Counted from the stretch's first letter, positions 21,496 to 32,238 are shown. The stretch is 64,000 nucleotides of DNA from Lachnospiraceae bacterium (GCA_016283755.1 JAEENO010000018.1:1-64000), one strand, 5' to 3'. A program made the numbers and translations. The notes: generated from the sequence alone by a model not told the origin.

Positions 21496-22302
21496 ATGGC
21501 AATTACGATTAAATCAGAACGTGAAATTGAACTGATGAAAGAGGCCGGAGTAATTCTTGCCAAGGTTCATCAGGATTTAGGACACGCACTTAAGCCGGGT
21601 ATGTCGACACTTGAAGTTGATAGATTAGCTGATGAAATGATAAGAAGTTATAATTGTCTTCCTTCATTTAAAGGCTATAATGGTTATCCGGGTTCTGTAT
21701 GCGTATCGATTAATGAGGAAGTCGTACACGGCATCCCGAAAAAAGACAGACTTATAAAAGACGGTGACATCGTAAGTCTTGATATAGGTGTTATACATAA
21801 AGGTTATCAGTCTGATGCGGCTCGTACGCACGGCGTTGGTAACATAAGTGAAGAAGCCAGACTTCTTATAGAAAGAACAAGGCAGAGCTTTTTCGAAGGA
21901 ATGAAAGTTGCATCCGATGGACATCACTTGTTTGAAATATCGGCTGCGATCGGAAATTATGCAGAAAGCTTCGGCTACGGAGTAGTAAGAGATCTTGTAG
22001 GTCACGGAATCGGAACCAATATGCATGAGGACCCACAGATTCCGAACTTTAAGCAGTTACTTAGAGGACCGAAGATTAGAGCAGGCATGACATTCGCCAT
22101 TGAACCGATGATCAATGCGGGAACATGGGAAGTTGAGTTTGATACTTACGGCGACGGCTGGTCGGTAGTAAGTGCGGACGGTTCTTTATCCGCTCATTAT
22201 GAGAATACGATTCTTATAACGAAGGGAAGACCTGAGATACTTACACTTACCGAAGAAGAGATTGCGGAAGGTTTGTATGACAGATTATGTCCCGATAAAT
22301 AA
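21496..22302 (+). CDS. map: Type I methionyl aminopeptidase
   Basis: GDIVSLDIGVIHKGYQSDAART; GHGIGTNMHEDPQIPN. Confidence 0.96.
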   Translation: MAITIKSEREIELMKEAGVILAKVHQDLGHALKPGMSTLEVDRLADEMIRSYNCLPSFKGYNGYPGSVCVSINEEVVHGIPKKDRLIKDGDIVSLDIGVIHKGYQSDAARTHGVGNISEEARLLIERTRQSFFEGMKVASDGHHLFEISAAIGNYAESFGYGVVRDLVGHGIGTNMHEDPQIPNFKQLLRGPKIRAGMTFAIEPMINAGTWEVEFDTYGDGWSVVSADGSLSAHYENTILITKGRPEILTLTEEEIAEGLYDRLCPDK

Positions 22303-22342
22303 TCGGATTATATATAGATAAGATTTTAAAAGGAGAGAATAT

Positions 22343-22561
22343 ATGTCCAAAACAGACATTATCGAAGTTGAAGGAAAAGTTATAGAAAAGCTCCCGAACG
22401 CAATGTTCCAGGTTGAACTTGAGAATGGACATCAGGTTATTGCTCATATAAGCGGTAAGCTTAGAATGAATTTCATCCGTATTTTACCGGGTGATACAGT
22501 TACTTTAGAACTTTCCCCATATGATTTAACAAAGGGAAGAATTGTATGGAGAGATAAATAA
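22343..22561 (+). CDS. infA: Translation initiation factor IF-1
   Basis: [42 protein letters not shown]. Confidence 0.98.
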   Translation: MSKTDIIEVEGKVIEKLPNAMFQVELENGHQVIAHISGKLRMNFIRILPGDTVTLELSPYDLTKGRIVWRDK

Positions 22562-22569
22562 AAAAAGTG

Positions 22570-22598
22570 TTGCAAGTCGTTATTGAGTATGATACAAT
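22570..22598 (+). promoter_or_regulatory. Internal sigma-A type promoter upstream of rpmJ
   Basis: TTGCAA - 17 nt - TACAAT. Confidence 0.65.
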
Positions 22599-22605
22599 GA
22601 TAGAC

Positions 22606-22655
22606 GGACGCTTTTAGGGAAAGGGTAAAAGTGCGCCTTTTTTCGCGTTTTACCC
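22606..22655 (+). promoter_or_regulatory. Putative attenuator (mutually exclusive terminator/antiterminator hairpins)
   Basis: GGACGCTTTTA/TAAAAGTGCGCC + TTTTTT versus GGGTAAAAgtGCG/CGCgTTTTACCC. Confidence 0.55.
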
Positions 22656-22691
22656 AATAGCAATATTTTATTGAAAGGAGGAACTACTTAA

Positions 22692-22805
22692 ATGAAAGTA
22701 AGAACTTCAGTAAAACCAATTTGCGAAAAGTGCAAAGTTATTAAGAGAAAAGGTTCTATCAGAATTATCTGCGAGAATCCTAAGCATAAGCAGAGACAGG
22801 GTTAG
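22692..22805 (+). CDS. rpmJ: 50S ribosomal protein L36
   Basis: Manual translation [37 protein letters not shown]; too short for ORF track. Confidence 0.97.
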   Translation: MKVRTSVKPICEKCKVIKRKGSIRIICENPKHKQRQG

Positions 22806-22809
22806 CAGC

Positions 22810-22881
22810 AAGGTGGCACGAAGTGCCGGAACCTTACTGCCGTGATGCGCTCATCGCCGCAGGCGATTCCGTATGCGCATC
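22810..22881 (+). repeat. Two-hairpin repeat module, copy B
   Basis: AAGGTGGCAC-gaa-GTGCCggaACCTT then GATGCGC-tc-ATCGCC-gca-GGCGAT-tccgtat-GCGCATC; pairs with copy A. Confidence 0.75.
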
Positions 22882-23166
22882 CGCCCGTCACAAGCCGTAA
22901 CTAATCGGTTTGCAGACGGAAGCTGACTCGATTATGCATCATTATTATGTGCGGCTGCCGATTGTAAGTATCTATGCAATCGGTTCATAATAGACGGCGT
23001 GAATTGCCGGCTTACAAAAGCTTAATACCGAGAGCTTTTATAAGCGCATATTCGATTACGATAGCTTTGACTTACACACATTTCAGGCCGGGCAACCGGA
23101 GCTGTAAGGGGAAGCATATCGCGTATTACAATGATTTTTTAGATTAATGTGGAGGTGTAAATACAC

Positions 23167-23535
23167 ATGGCTCGTATTGCAGGTGTAGATTTACCAAGAG
23201 ATAAGCGCGTAGAAATCGGCTTAACTTATATTTATGGTATTGGACGCGTAAGCGCAACTAAGATTCTTGAGAAGGCTGGCGTTGATATTGACGTTAGATG
23301 CAAGGATTTAACAGATGATGATGTTAAGAAGATTAGTGCTGTTATTGATGAAGACTTCACTGTAGAAGGAGATCTTCGCCGTGAGACAGCTCTTAACATT
23401 AAGAGATTACAGGAAATCGGATGCTATCGTGGTATCCGTCACAGAAAGGGACTTCCGGTTCGTGGTCAGCATACCAAGAATAATGCCAGAACAAGAAAGG
23501 GTCCTAAGAAGACTATCGCTAACAAGAAGAAATAA
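23167..23535 (+). CDS. rpsM: 30S ribosomal protein S13
   Basis: [26 protein letters not shown]. Confidence 0.98.
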   Translation: MARIAGVDLPRDKRVEIGLTYIYGIGRVSATKILEKAGVDIDVRCKDLTDDDVKKISAVIDEDFTVEGDLRRETALNIKRLQEIGCYRGIRHRKGLPVRGQHTKNNARTRKGPKKTIANKKK

Positions 23536-23589
23536 TTGTTAGTGTAATTCGCATGTATTTATATTTTTAGAAAGTAGGTTAGTTTAGAT

Positions 23590-23985
23590 ATGGCAAAGCA
23601 GGCAACAAAGAAAATTGCAAAGCGTCGTGTAAAGAAAAACGTTGAACACGGACAGGCACATATTCAGGCATCTTTCAATAACACTATTGTTACTATTACA
23701 GATGCTCAGGGTAACGCTCTTTCATGGGCAAGTGCCGGTGGTCTTGGATTTAGAGGTTCAAGAAAATCTACTCCATATGCTGCACAGATGGCAGCAGAGA
23801 CAGCTACAAAGGCTGCTCTTATTCATGGTTTAAAGACTGTTGACGTAATGGTTAAGGGACCTGGTTCAGGTAGAGAAGCAGCTATTCGTGCGCTTTCAGC
23901 AAGCGGACTTGACGTAGTTAGCATTAAGGATGTTACTCCGGTTCCACATAACGGATGTCGTCCACCAAAGCGTAGAAGAGTCTAA
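23590..23985 (+). CDS. rpsK: 30S ribosomal protein S11
   Basis: [30 protein letters not shown]. Confidence 0.98.
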   Translation: MAKQATKKIAKRRVKKNVEHGQAHIQASFNNTIVTITDAQGNALSWASAGGLGFRGSRKSTPYAAQMAAETATKAALIHGLKTVDVMVKGPGSGREAAIRALSASGLDVVSIKDVTPVPHNGCRPPKRRRV

Positions 23986-24003
23986 TTAGGAGGATTTGTA
24001 AAG

Positions 24004-24594
24004 ATGGCAATTAATAGAACACCGGTTTTAAAAAGATGCAGATCTTTAGAGTTAGATCCAATCTTTTTAGGTTATGATAAAAAGTCCAGAAGAACAAAAA
24101 CAAGAACCAAGAAGGTTTCCGAGTACGGACTTCAGTTAAGAGAGAAGCAGAAGGCTAAATTCATCTATGGTGTATTAGAGAAGCCTTTCCACAACTATTA
24201 TGAGAGAGCTGACAAGATGCCTGGTATGACAGGTACCAACCTCATGATCTTACTTGAGAGAAGACTTGACAACGTAGTATTCCGTGCAGGTTTCGCAAGA
24301 ACAAGAAGAGAAGCTCGTCAGACAGTTGATCATAAGCATGTATTAGTAAATGGTAAGAAGGTTAATATTCCATCTTATCTTGTAAAAGCAGGAGATGTAA
24401 TCGAACTCACAGAGAGAGCTAAGGGCTCGGTTAAGTATAAGGCTGTTATGGAAGTTACAGGTGGCAGACTTGTACCTGAATGGTTAGATGTTGACCAGGA
24501 TAACTTCAAGGCTACAATTAAGTCATTACCGAATAGAGATGCTATTGATGTTCCGGTAGATGAAATGCTTATCGTCGAGTTATATTCTAAATAA
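24004..24594 (+). CDS. rpsD: 30S ribosomal protein S4
   Basis: [42 protein letters not shown]. Confidence 0.97.
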   Translation: MAINRTPVLKRCRSLELDPIFLGYDKKSRRTKTRTKKVSEYGLQLREKQKAKFIYGVLEKPFHNYYERADKMPGMTGTNLMILLERRLDNVVFRAGFARTRREARQTVDHKHVLVNGKKVNIPSYLVKAGDVIELTERAKGSVKYKAVMEVTGGRLVPEWLDVDQDNFKATIKSLPNRDAIDVPVDEMLIVELYSK

Positions 24595-24647
24595 GGTGTA
24601 AGCAATACTTAGCATTACTTAAAATCAATTTAAGGAGGGACTTTGTA

Positions 24648-25607
24648 GTGTTCGATTTTGAAAAACCAAATATTGAGATTGCCGAAATCTCTGATGATAA
24701 AAGGTATGGAAGATTTGTAGTAGAACCTCTTGAGAGAGGCTACGGTACAACACTTGGTAATTCTTTAAGAAGAATTATGCTTTCATCTCTTCCTGGTGCT
24801 GCAGTTACCAAGGTTAAGATTGAGGGTGTTTTACACGAGTTTTCTTCTATTCCGGGTGTCAAGGAAGATGTTACTGAGATTATCATGAACATCAAAAATT
24901 TGGCAATTAAAAACACCAGTTCATCCAACGAACCTAAGACTGCTTACATTGAGTTTGAAGGTGAAGGCGTTGTTCATGCAAGCGATATTCAGGTTGATTC
25001 TGATATCGAGATCATGAATCCTGACCTTCCGATCGCAACCTTAAACGGTGGTGCAGATTCCAGATTATATATGGAACTAACTATCGGAAGAGGCCGCGGA
25101 TATGTAAGTGCTGATAAGAATAAGACAGAGGATACACCAATCGGTGTTATCGCAATCGATTCTATTTATACACCTGTTGAGCGTGTTAACTTACGCGTTC
25201 AGAACACTCGTGTAGGACAGATGACAGATTATGATAAGTTAATCCTTGATGTATTTACTAACGGCACATTAGCTCCTGATGAGGCAGTAAGCCTTGCTGC
25301 AAGAGTTTTATGTGAGCATTTAAATCTCTTTGTTGATCTTTCTGACAGCGCACGTGACGTTGACGTTATCGTTGAAGCTAAGGAAGATGGCAGAGAAAAA
25401 GTGCTTGAGATGAATATCGACGAATTGGAATTATCCGTTCGTTCATATAACTGCTTAAAGCGAGCAAATATCAATACAGTTCATGAACTTACACAGAAGA
25501 CTCAGGACGAGCTTATGAAGGTTCGTAACCTCGGACGTAAGTCATTTGAGGAAGTTCTTGAGAAGTTGAAAGAATTAGGCTTAGAATTAGCCAGTGGTGA
25601 TGAATAA
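24648..25607 (+). CDS. rpoA: DNA-directed RNA polymerase subunit alpha
   Basis: [28 protein letters not shown]; alpha-CTD. Confidence 0.98.
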   Translation: MFDFEKPNIEIAEISDDKRYGRFVVEPLERGYGTTLGNSLRRIMLSSLPGAAVTKVKIEGVLHEFSSIPGVKEDVTEIIMNIKNLAIKNTSSSNEPKTAYIEFEGEGVVHASDIQVDSDIEIMNPDLPIATLNGGADSRLYMELTIGRGRGYVSADKNKTEDTPIGVIAIDSIYTPVERVNLRVQNTRVGQMTDYDKLILDVFTNGTLAPDEAVSLAARVLCEHLNLFVDLSDSARDVDVIVEAKEDGREKVLEMNIDELELSVRSYNCLKRANINTVHELTQKTQDELMKVRNLGRKSFEEVLEKLKELGLELASGDE

Positions 25608-25711
25608 TTCGATAAGTCCAAAAGGCACGAGTTATTAATTATAAAATACCCATGTTCGTTATGTAAGACCAAAAGGCGATGACGGATATTACAAAATGGA
25701 GGAAATTAGAT

Positions 25712-26248
25712 ATGGCAATGTATCGTAAACTTGGCAGAACATCTGACCAGAGAAAAGCATTATTAAGAAATCAGGTAACCAATCTTCTTAACAACGGCAA
25801 GATCGTTACAACCGAAGCTAAGGCTAAGGAAGTTCGTAAGATTGCCGAGCATCTTATCACAATGGCTGTTAAGGAGAAGGATAACTTTGAAGAAGTAACT
25901 GTTAAGGCTAAGGTTGCCCGCAAGGACAAGGACGGCAAGAGAGTTAAGGAAGTTATCGACGGCAAGAAGGTAACAGTTTATGATGAGATTGATAAGACAA
26001 TCAAGAAGGATAAGCCTTCACGTCTTCATGCCAGAAGAGAAATGCTTAAGGTATTATATCCTGTAAAGGAAGTACCGGCAGACGGAGCAGGCAAGAAGAA
26101 GAATACAGTTGAAGTTGATCTTGTTAATAAATTATTCACTGAGATTGCTCCAAAGTATGAGAATCGCAACGGTGGTTATACCAGAATCGTAAAGATTGGC
26201 CAGCGTAAGGGCGATGGAGCTCTCGAAGTTGTACTTGAGTTAGTTTAA
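25712..26248 (+). CDS. rplQ: 50S ribosomal protein L17 (with internal insertion)
   Basis: [27 protein letters not shown] 25712; terminal gene of alpha operon. Confidence 0.96.
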   Translation: MAMYRKLGRTSDQRKALLRNQVTNLLNNGKIVTTEAKAKEVRKIAEHLITMAVKEKDNFEEVTVKAKVARKDKDGKRVKEVIDGKKVTVYDEIDKTIKKDKPSRLHARREMLKVLYPVKEVPADGAGKKKNTVEVDLVNKLFTEIAPKYENRNGGYTRIVKIGQRKGDGALEVVLELV

Positions 26249-26260
26249 TAAGGTAGGTTA

Positions 26261-26288
26261 AAAAGCCGGTGCTTATGCACCGGCTTTT
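26261..26288. terminator. Bidirectional Rho-independent terminator
   Basis: AAAAGCCGGTGC-ttat-GCACCGGCTTTT between convergent genes. Confidence 0.92.
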
Positions 26289-26321
26289 GATTTGTCTATC
26301 TTAAAATAATAATATTGGGAC

Positions 26322-27755
26322 TTAGTAATTATCAATCTCTTCTTCTGCAAGAGGAAGAGAGAAAGTAAAGGTTGTTCCTACATTTACGGTACTGGTAACT
26401 GTTATCTTTTCATTATGAGCCTGAATAATTTCTTTTACTATGGAAAGACCAAGACCTGTACCTTTCTTGTTCTGTCCTCTTGAAAGATCCGCTTTGTAAA
26501 AACGATTGAAAAGCTTATCGAGGGACTCTTTCGGAATGCCGACACCCTGATCGCTAACTGAGACATATAATTTCTCCGAATTATGGATTTTTGTCTCTAT
26601 AGTAATAGTCGTATTCTCTTTCGAGAATTTGATTGCGTTATCGAGCAAATTATAAAGTACCTGCTGTATCTTACCTTTATCGGCATGAACTTTCATTACC
26701 TCGCCTGTAAGTAAAAGCTTAATTTGAACGTGTTTATTGGTCGCCTGAACCTCTGAAGATTCGGATGAAGCAATTATTACATCGTTGATATCAAAGTCTG
26801 TAATTTCAAGATTAAAGTCTCTGGAGCCTATTCTGTTAAGGTCGAGAAGCGAATTGGTAAGATTGGTAAGCCTGTCTGCTTCGTCTAAGATTCTTTTCAG
26901 ATATTTCTCGTGAAGCTCCGGTGGAATTGTACCGTCAAGCATCGCTTGCAGATAGCCTCTTACTGAAGTAAGCGGAGATCTGAAGTCATGCGATACATTG
27001 GAGATAAACTTTCGCTGTTCATCTTCGTGAGTATCAAGCTTTGTCGCCATGAAATTAAATGTACTTATAAGGTAGTTGAGTTCATCGCTGCTATAAAGAT
27101 ATATCTGCGGCTTAAAGTTACCCGAGGAGTATTCTTTGGCTGCAACGAGCATAGCGTTAATAGGCTTTAAGAAGTATATAAGCGATATAACAACGGCGAT
27201 AAGCGCCAGAGCAAGTACGATAAACATTGTTTTATATACAATACTCATATAACTGTAAGCAGTTTCCATAGCGACTGAAAGCGGTTTGTTCATTACGAGA
27301 TATCCGCAGGTCTTATATCGCACGTTAATCGGAATATATACACTTATGTAGTCCTCATCGTAATAGTCATAGAAAGTGCCCGTTGTTGAATAATCGTTCT
27401 TAAAGTAAGCCAGTAAATCAACGATCTTGAACCTTACCGGTACTGCCTTGGAAGAAGCATTAACGGCGCAGGATATAGAACCGTCTTCATTAACAAGCCA
27501 CATATCCGCTTTGCTATATGTTCCGTACAGACGCATATTGGTGCGAAGTCTTGCAGCATCCGTAGAACCGGAATAATATAAAAGACAGTACGAACTTGAA
27601 AAAGAAGCTGCATTTTCGTATAGGATTTTGGCTTCGCTTTTGGAATAAGAGTTGATAAGAAGCGGTTTAATAAAAAGCGATACAATTATAATGCTTAAAA
27701 TGGCAAAAGCGAGATATGTCAGCGCACATCTCGCTATTATTTTATTAGTATTCAT
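26322..27755 (-). CDS. Sensor histidine kinase
   Basis: HAMP; FISNVSHDFRSPLTSVRGY H-box; ATPase GTGLGLSIVKEI. Confidence 0.93.
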   Translation of the reverse strand: MNTNKIIARCALTYLAFAILSIIIVSLFIKPLLINSYSKSEAKILYENAASFSSSYCLLYYSGSTDAARLRTNMRLYGTYSKADMWLVNEDGSISCAVNASSKAVPVRFKIVDLLAYFKNDYSTTGTFYDYYDEDYISVYIPINVRYKTCGYLVMNKPLSVAMETAYSYMSIVYKTMFIVLALALIAVVISLIYFLKPINAMLVAAKEYSSGNFKPQIYLYSSDELNYLISTFNFMATKLDTHEDEQRKFISNVSHDFRSPLTSVRGYLQAMLDGTIPPELHEKYLKRILDEADRLTNLTNSLLDLNRIGSRDFNLEITDFDINDVIIASSESSEVQATNKHVQIKLLLTGEVMKVHADKGKIQQVLYNLLDNAIKFSKENTTITIETKIHNSEKLYVSVSDQGVGIPKESLDKLFNRFYKADLSRGQNKKGTGLGLSIVKEIIQAHNEKITVTSTVNVGTTFTFSLPLAEEEIDNY

Positions 27756-27758
27756 ATA

Positions 27759-28460
27759 TTACTTCGTCTCGAATTTGTATCCGATTCCCCATACTGTTGC
27801 AAGGCGCCAATCATCCGTGTCTTTAACCTTTTCACGGAGACGCTTAACGTGAACGTCTACTGTTCTGGTATCGCCAAGATAGTCATAGCCCCAGATGTGC
27901 TCTAAGAGCTGCTCTCTCGTGAATACCTGATTTGGTGATGAGCAAAGGAAGAATAAAAGCTCCAACTCCTTCGGAGGCATATCAATCTTCTCGCCGAGGT
28001 ATGTTACGGAATAGTTGGTAAGGTTAACTGTAAGTCCCGGATATTCAACAACCTTCTGCTGAGTATTCTGCACACTTGCGATTTCTGCCTGATGATAACG
28101 GCGAAGCACTGCTTTGATTCTTGCAACGAGCTCTTTGTTATCGAATGGCTTGGTTACATAGTCGTCTGCACCGAGCTCAAGACCAAGCACCTTGTCAAAA
28201 AGCTCACCCTTGGCAGATGACATAATAATCGGGGTAAGAGCTTTTGCACGAATCTCTCTACATACCTGATATCCGTCAATGCCCGGAAGCATGAGGTCAA
28301 GTAATACGAGATCCGGCTGAAATTCATCGAAAACCTTAACGGCTTCCAATCCATCGTATACACTTTTAGTCTCAAAACATTCTTTTTCGAGATATAATGA
28401 AACTAATTCTGCGATGTTCTCGTCGTCGTCGACGATTAAAATTTTTTGTTTTGCTGACAT
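27759..28460 (-). CDS. OmpR/PhoB-family response regulator
   Basis: Receiver VDDDENIAELV...LDLMLPG; winged helix DTRTVDVHVKRLREK. Confidence 0.94.
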   Translation of the reverse strand: MSAKQKILIVDDDENIAELVSLYLEKECFETKSVYDGLEAVKVFDEFQPDLVLLDLMLPGIDGYQVCREIRAKALTPIIMSSAKGELFDKVLGLELGADDYVTKPFDNKELVARIKAVLRRYHQAEIASVQNTQQKVVEYPGLTVNLTNYSVTYLGEKIDMPPKELELLFFLCSSPNQVFTREQLLEHIWGYDYLGDTRTVDVHVKRLREKVKDTDDWRLATVWGIGYKFETK

Positions 28461-28508
28461 AGTCCCTCCATTATTTAAGTTCCCTACTTAAATCTTTATA
28501 TTTAATTC

Positions 28509-30881
28509 CTATTTAAATTCTGCTATCGTTACGCCTGCATCGCCTTCGCCGAAGACGCCCGGACGGTAGGATTGTACATATTTGCAACGTTTAAGATGTT
28601 GATGAACCGCATTTCGTAAGGCACCTGTGCCTTTACCGTGCACGATTCTTACACTTGTTAAGTGAGACATATATGCATCGTCCAAGTATTTATCCAGATG
28701 CGCCAACGCTTCATCAACCGTCATGCCGATAAGATTGATCTCCGGACTTATTGTTGCAGCCTTTGAAAGGCCTGTGGCTACATAAGAATTCTTTTTCTTT
28801 TTGTTGGAGGATAAATCCTCCGCAACAAGGCTTAAATCCTTGATGTTAACGGATGAACGCATAATTCCCATCTGAACAAAGAGATTACCTTTGCTGTCAG
28901 GCAGCGTGTGGACCGTTCCGTTAAGGTTAAGAGAATGAACTCTTACCGTATCGCCTATATGTAATGAAGAAGGATCTTTGATGCCTTCCGTTACAATTGC
29001 TTTAGATTCGATATTGGCAGAAGATTTCTTCATCTGCTCGCGCACCTTGGCACGCTTTTCTTCCATTTCGGCAAGATTCGGAGCCTCTGACGCATATTTG
29101 TTGAAATCACGAATTGTCTGATCTGCAACTTCTTTGGCTTCGGAAAGAATGCGGTTAGCTTCAAGCGATGCCTCTTCAATAAGACGCTTTCTTCTGTCCG
29201 CAATATCGTCCTGCTTTTTTGCAAGTGAATCCTTTAATTCTTTTATCTCTTTCTCGTATCTTGCGGCGTTATCCTGGGACTCCTGAAGTGCTACACGACG
29301 TTCTTCAAGTTCTGTTAGCACATCTTCGAAAGCTTCGGCATCTTTGGTAATTCTGCTTTTGGCATCATCGATTATGTAAGAAGGTAATCCTATCTTACCT
29401 GATATTGCAAAAGCATTACTCTTGCCCGGAACGCCGACCAATAATCTATACGTAGGAGATAAAGTTTCTACATTGAACTCGCAGCATGCATTCTCAACTC
29501 TGTCCGTAGAAAGAGCAAATACTTTAAGCTCTGCATAGTGAGTGGTTGCCATAAGCTTACATCCGCGATTCTTAAGGTCTGTAAGAATTGCAATTGCAAG
29601 TGCAGCACCTTCCGTTGGGTCGGTACCGGCACATAACTCATCAAAGAGGATGAGGGAGTGCTCGTTGGCATGTTCTTCTATATTAACTATATTCGTCATA
29701 TGGGACGAAAATGTACTTAAATTCTGCTCAATACTTTGCTCGTCACCGATATCGGCGTACACTTCTTCGAAAAGCGCCAGCTCCGAGCGGTCACCTGCCG
29801 GAATGTGAAGACCCGCCTGCCCCATAAGTGTAAGTAAACCTACAGTCTTAAGGGATACCGTTTTGCCACCCGTATTAGGACCGGTAACGATAAGAAGATC
29901 GAATCCATCGCCGAGCGTTACATCAATCGGAACGATGTGATCCGAATTAAGGAGAGGGTGACGCGCATGCCTTAAGTTGATGATTCCCTTAGTGTTAAAT
30001 GTAGGCTTAACAGCATTGTAAACCTTTGCGAGCATTCCTCTTGCGAAGATAAAATCAAGCATTGTTAAGCACTTGAAGTTACTTCTTAGTTCATCTATAT
30101 GTTCTGCTGCAAGATTGGAAAGCTGCGACAATATTACTTCTATTTCTTCCGCTTCTTTAAGCTCTAGCTCGGTAAGTTCGTTATTAAGCTTAACAATGGC
30201 CATAGGCTCGATGAAGAAAGTTGAACCCTTGCCGCTCTGGTCGTGAACCATGCCCGGAAGACGATTTTTCGCATCTGCCTTAACGGATAGACAATATCTG
30301 CCGTCACGCATCGTAACGAGGTTATCTTGTAATATTCCTTCGGCACTTGCGGAAACGATAAGAGAACTCATCTCTGTTCTTATCTTCTCGTTAACGGTCT
30401 TCATCTTACGGCGGATGTTCTTAAGGTTCGGTGATGCGTCATCGGCAATTTCCGTCTCTGAAAGGATGCATCTTGTAATCTCGGAATACAATTCCGGAAT
30501 AGAAGAAAGTCCGTGGAAAAGCTCTGAAAGCGAGTCTTCAAAATCGTTGCTTTGCTCATTTCTGTCGTAACTTATTGCACGTCTTGCGGTTGTTAGCAAA
30601 GAGCACATATGAAGAAGCTCCGTCTGATTAAGAACGCCTCCTATCGATAATCGCTTCATTGCTTCGTGAAGATCGTATACTCCGGAAAGATCCAGATCTC
30701 CGTGGCGCAAGATTCTTGTCAATGCATCGTCTGTTTCAGTAAGCATTGAATTGATCTTGGGAAGATCGTATGACGGTTTAAGGTCAGCGCATCGTTTCTT
30801 GCCTGATTCGGTAGCTGCGAATGAAGTGAGCTTTTCTATTATTTTGTTGTATTCCAATGTCTTAAGCACTTTGTGGTTCAT
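28509..30881 (-). CDS. mutS2: Endonuclease MutS2 (ribosome-collision/anti-recombination factor)
   Basis: TGPNTGGKTVSLKTVGL Walker A; DELCAGTDPTEGAALA; C-terminal Smr domain VRIVHGKGTGALRNAV. Confidence 0.95.
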   Translation of the reverse strand: MNHKVLKTLEYNKIIEKLTSFAATESGKKRCADLKPSYDLPKINSMLTETDDALTRILRHGDLDLSGVYDLHEAMKRLSIGGVLNQTELLHMCSLLTTARRAISYDRNEQSNDFEDSLSELFHGLSSIPELYSEITRCILSETEIADDASPNLKNIRRKMKTVNEKIRTEMSSLIVSASAEGILQDNLVTMRDGRYCLSVKADAKNRLPGMVHDQSGKGSTFFIEPMAIVKLNNELTELELKEAEEIEVILSQLSNLAAEHIDELRSNFKCLTMLDFIFARGMLAKVYNAVKPTFNTKGIINLRHARHPLLNSDHIVPIDVTLGDGFDLLIVTGPNTGGKTVSLKTVGLLTLMGQAGLHIPAGDRSELALFEEVYADIGDEQSIEQNLSTFSSHMTNIVNIEEHANEHSLILFDELCAGTDPTEGAALAIAILTDLKNRGCKLMATTHYAELKVFALSTDRVENACCEFNVETLSPTYRLLVGVPGKSNAFAISGKIGLPSYIIDDAKSRITKDAEAFEDVLTELEERRVALQESQDNAARYEKEIKELKDSLAKKQDDIADRRKRLIEEASLEANRILSEAKEVADQTIRDFNKYASEAPNLAEMEEKRAKVREQMKKSSANIESKAIVTEGIKDPSSLHIGDTVRVHSLNLNGTVHTLPDSKGNLFVQMGIMRSSVNIKDLSLVAEDLSSNKKKKNSYVATGLSKAATISPEINLIGMTVDEALAHLDKYLDDAYMSHLTSVRIVHGKGTGALRNAVHQHLKRCKYVQSYRPGVFGEGDAGVTIAEFK

Positions 30882-31000
30882 GCGCCTTGCTCCCAAGAAT
30901 AAAGTATATCAATTATATTTTATCAAAATGAGCGGCAAATTCAAGCAAATATTGTATTTTGACGGAGTAGTTTGTATAATTATAAAGTGAGGTAAGTATT

Positions 31001-32194
31001 ATGCAGATAAAGATTAAGCGAAAACCTATTAATAAAAAGAAATTGTTGAGAGGCATATATATTGCCGCGCTTATGGGACTGGTATTCGGAACGGTTTCTG
31101 CACTTTCGTTTGCGTTTTTATTTAACGGACTCGGAAAGTATATGAGCGCAACAACTCCGACGGTTATAATACAGCAGGAAGCTGAGGAAACCCAGGAGAT
31201 TGTGCCGGTAAGTAAAGATGTAAACAGCAGCAGACTTAAGAGAGAGCTTTATTCAATCAAGAGTATGGTAGAAAAAGCGCTTGTCCGCTTCGATATCGCC
31301 AAGACAGAATCTTATGTAATTGCCAAGGGCGAGTCAAATGTTAAGATGGGGATAGTTTTTTCGAAGAATAGCAAGATAATCTATATTCTGTCAACACCTG
31401 ATTCGTTAAGGGGGAAGGTATTCGTTGATGTTACATTTCATGACGGCACGACAGTAGAAGGACGTGTAATTGAGACGGATTATATTTCCGGATTATCTGT
31501 TGTAAGAATTGATACATCGAGTATTAACCAGTCACTATATGATTCGATTCCGGACATTGAGTTTGGAAACTCCAATAAGATTGTAGCCGGAGATATGGTT
31601 CTTGCCATAGGCAATATTAACGGTACTGCTATTTCGTCGATAGTAGGTAATGTTGCAAATGTTAATGAGACTTTTTCCTGCCTTGACGGAGAGCTGGCAA
31701 TGATTGGAACCGATATTCCGTCACAGTCAACGACTAACGGCTTTTTATTCAACGGTTCGGGACTTTTGTGCGGTATTATATCGCATGGTAATGATTCTAC
31801 TAAAGCAGATGTCAATATGATTAATGCAATAGGTTGTTCGGATCTTACGGCGACAATCTATAAGCTTAGCGAGGGTATTCCGTTTCCGTATATAGGTATC
31901 AGGACGCGCACTATCAATTATATGACTTCGGAAATATACGGTATTCCGCTTGGAATATTTGTAAGTGAAGTAGAGATGGATTCGCCTGCATTTGAGGCAG
32001 GACTTAGAGTGGGTGATATCATTGTTGCATCGGGCGATGATTCGCTTCTTACAGGAAGAGGGCTGCATACCCTTCTTATGGGAATTAATCTTGATAAAGG
32101 TTCGGAAAGAATAATAAGATTCAGAGTCTTAAGAGGAATGGACGGAGCATATGAAGCAAGAATAATCCCGGTAGATCCTGAAGAACGCAACTAA
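31001..32194 (+). CDS. HtrA-like (S1C) protein with PDZ domain, predicted catalytically inactive
   Basis: One TM anchor, trypsin-like fold pattern, PDZ; catalytic H/D/S positions appear substituted. Confidence 0.7.
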   Translation: MQIKIKRKPINKKKLLRGIYIAALMGLVFGTVSALSFAFLFNGLGKYMSATTPTVIIQQEAEETQEIVPVSKDVNSSRLKRELYSIKSMVEKALVRFDIAKTESYVIAKGESNVKMGIVFSKNSKIIYILSTPDSLRGKVFVDVTFHDGTTVEGRVIETDYISGLSVVRIDTSSINQSLYDSIPDIEFGNSNKIVAGDMVLAIGNINGTAISSIVGNVANVNETFSCLDGELAMIGTDIPSQSTTNGFLFNGSGLLCGIISHGNDSTKADVNMINAIGCSDLTATIYKLSEGIPFPYIGIRTRTINYMTSEIYGIPLGIFVSEVEMDSPAFEAGLRVGDIIVASGDDSLLTGRGLHTLLMGINLDKGSERIIRFRVLRGMDGAYEARIIPVDPEERN

Positions 32195-32238
32195 TAAAAT
32201 AAAGAATTAATTATACAAAACGGGTTGGAAGGGAAAAC

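Noticed and set aside
30901-31000. Possible regulatory island between mutS2 and the HtrA-like gene
   Set aside because: Only an ordinary AT-rich divergent promoter region (TTGTAT-17-TATAAT toward the HtrA-like gene) is visible.
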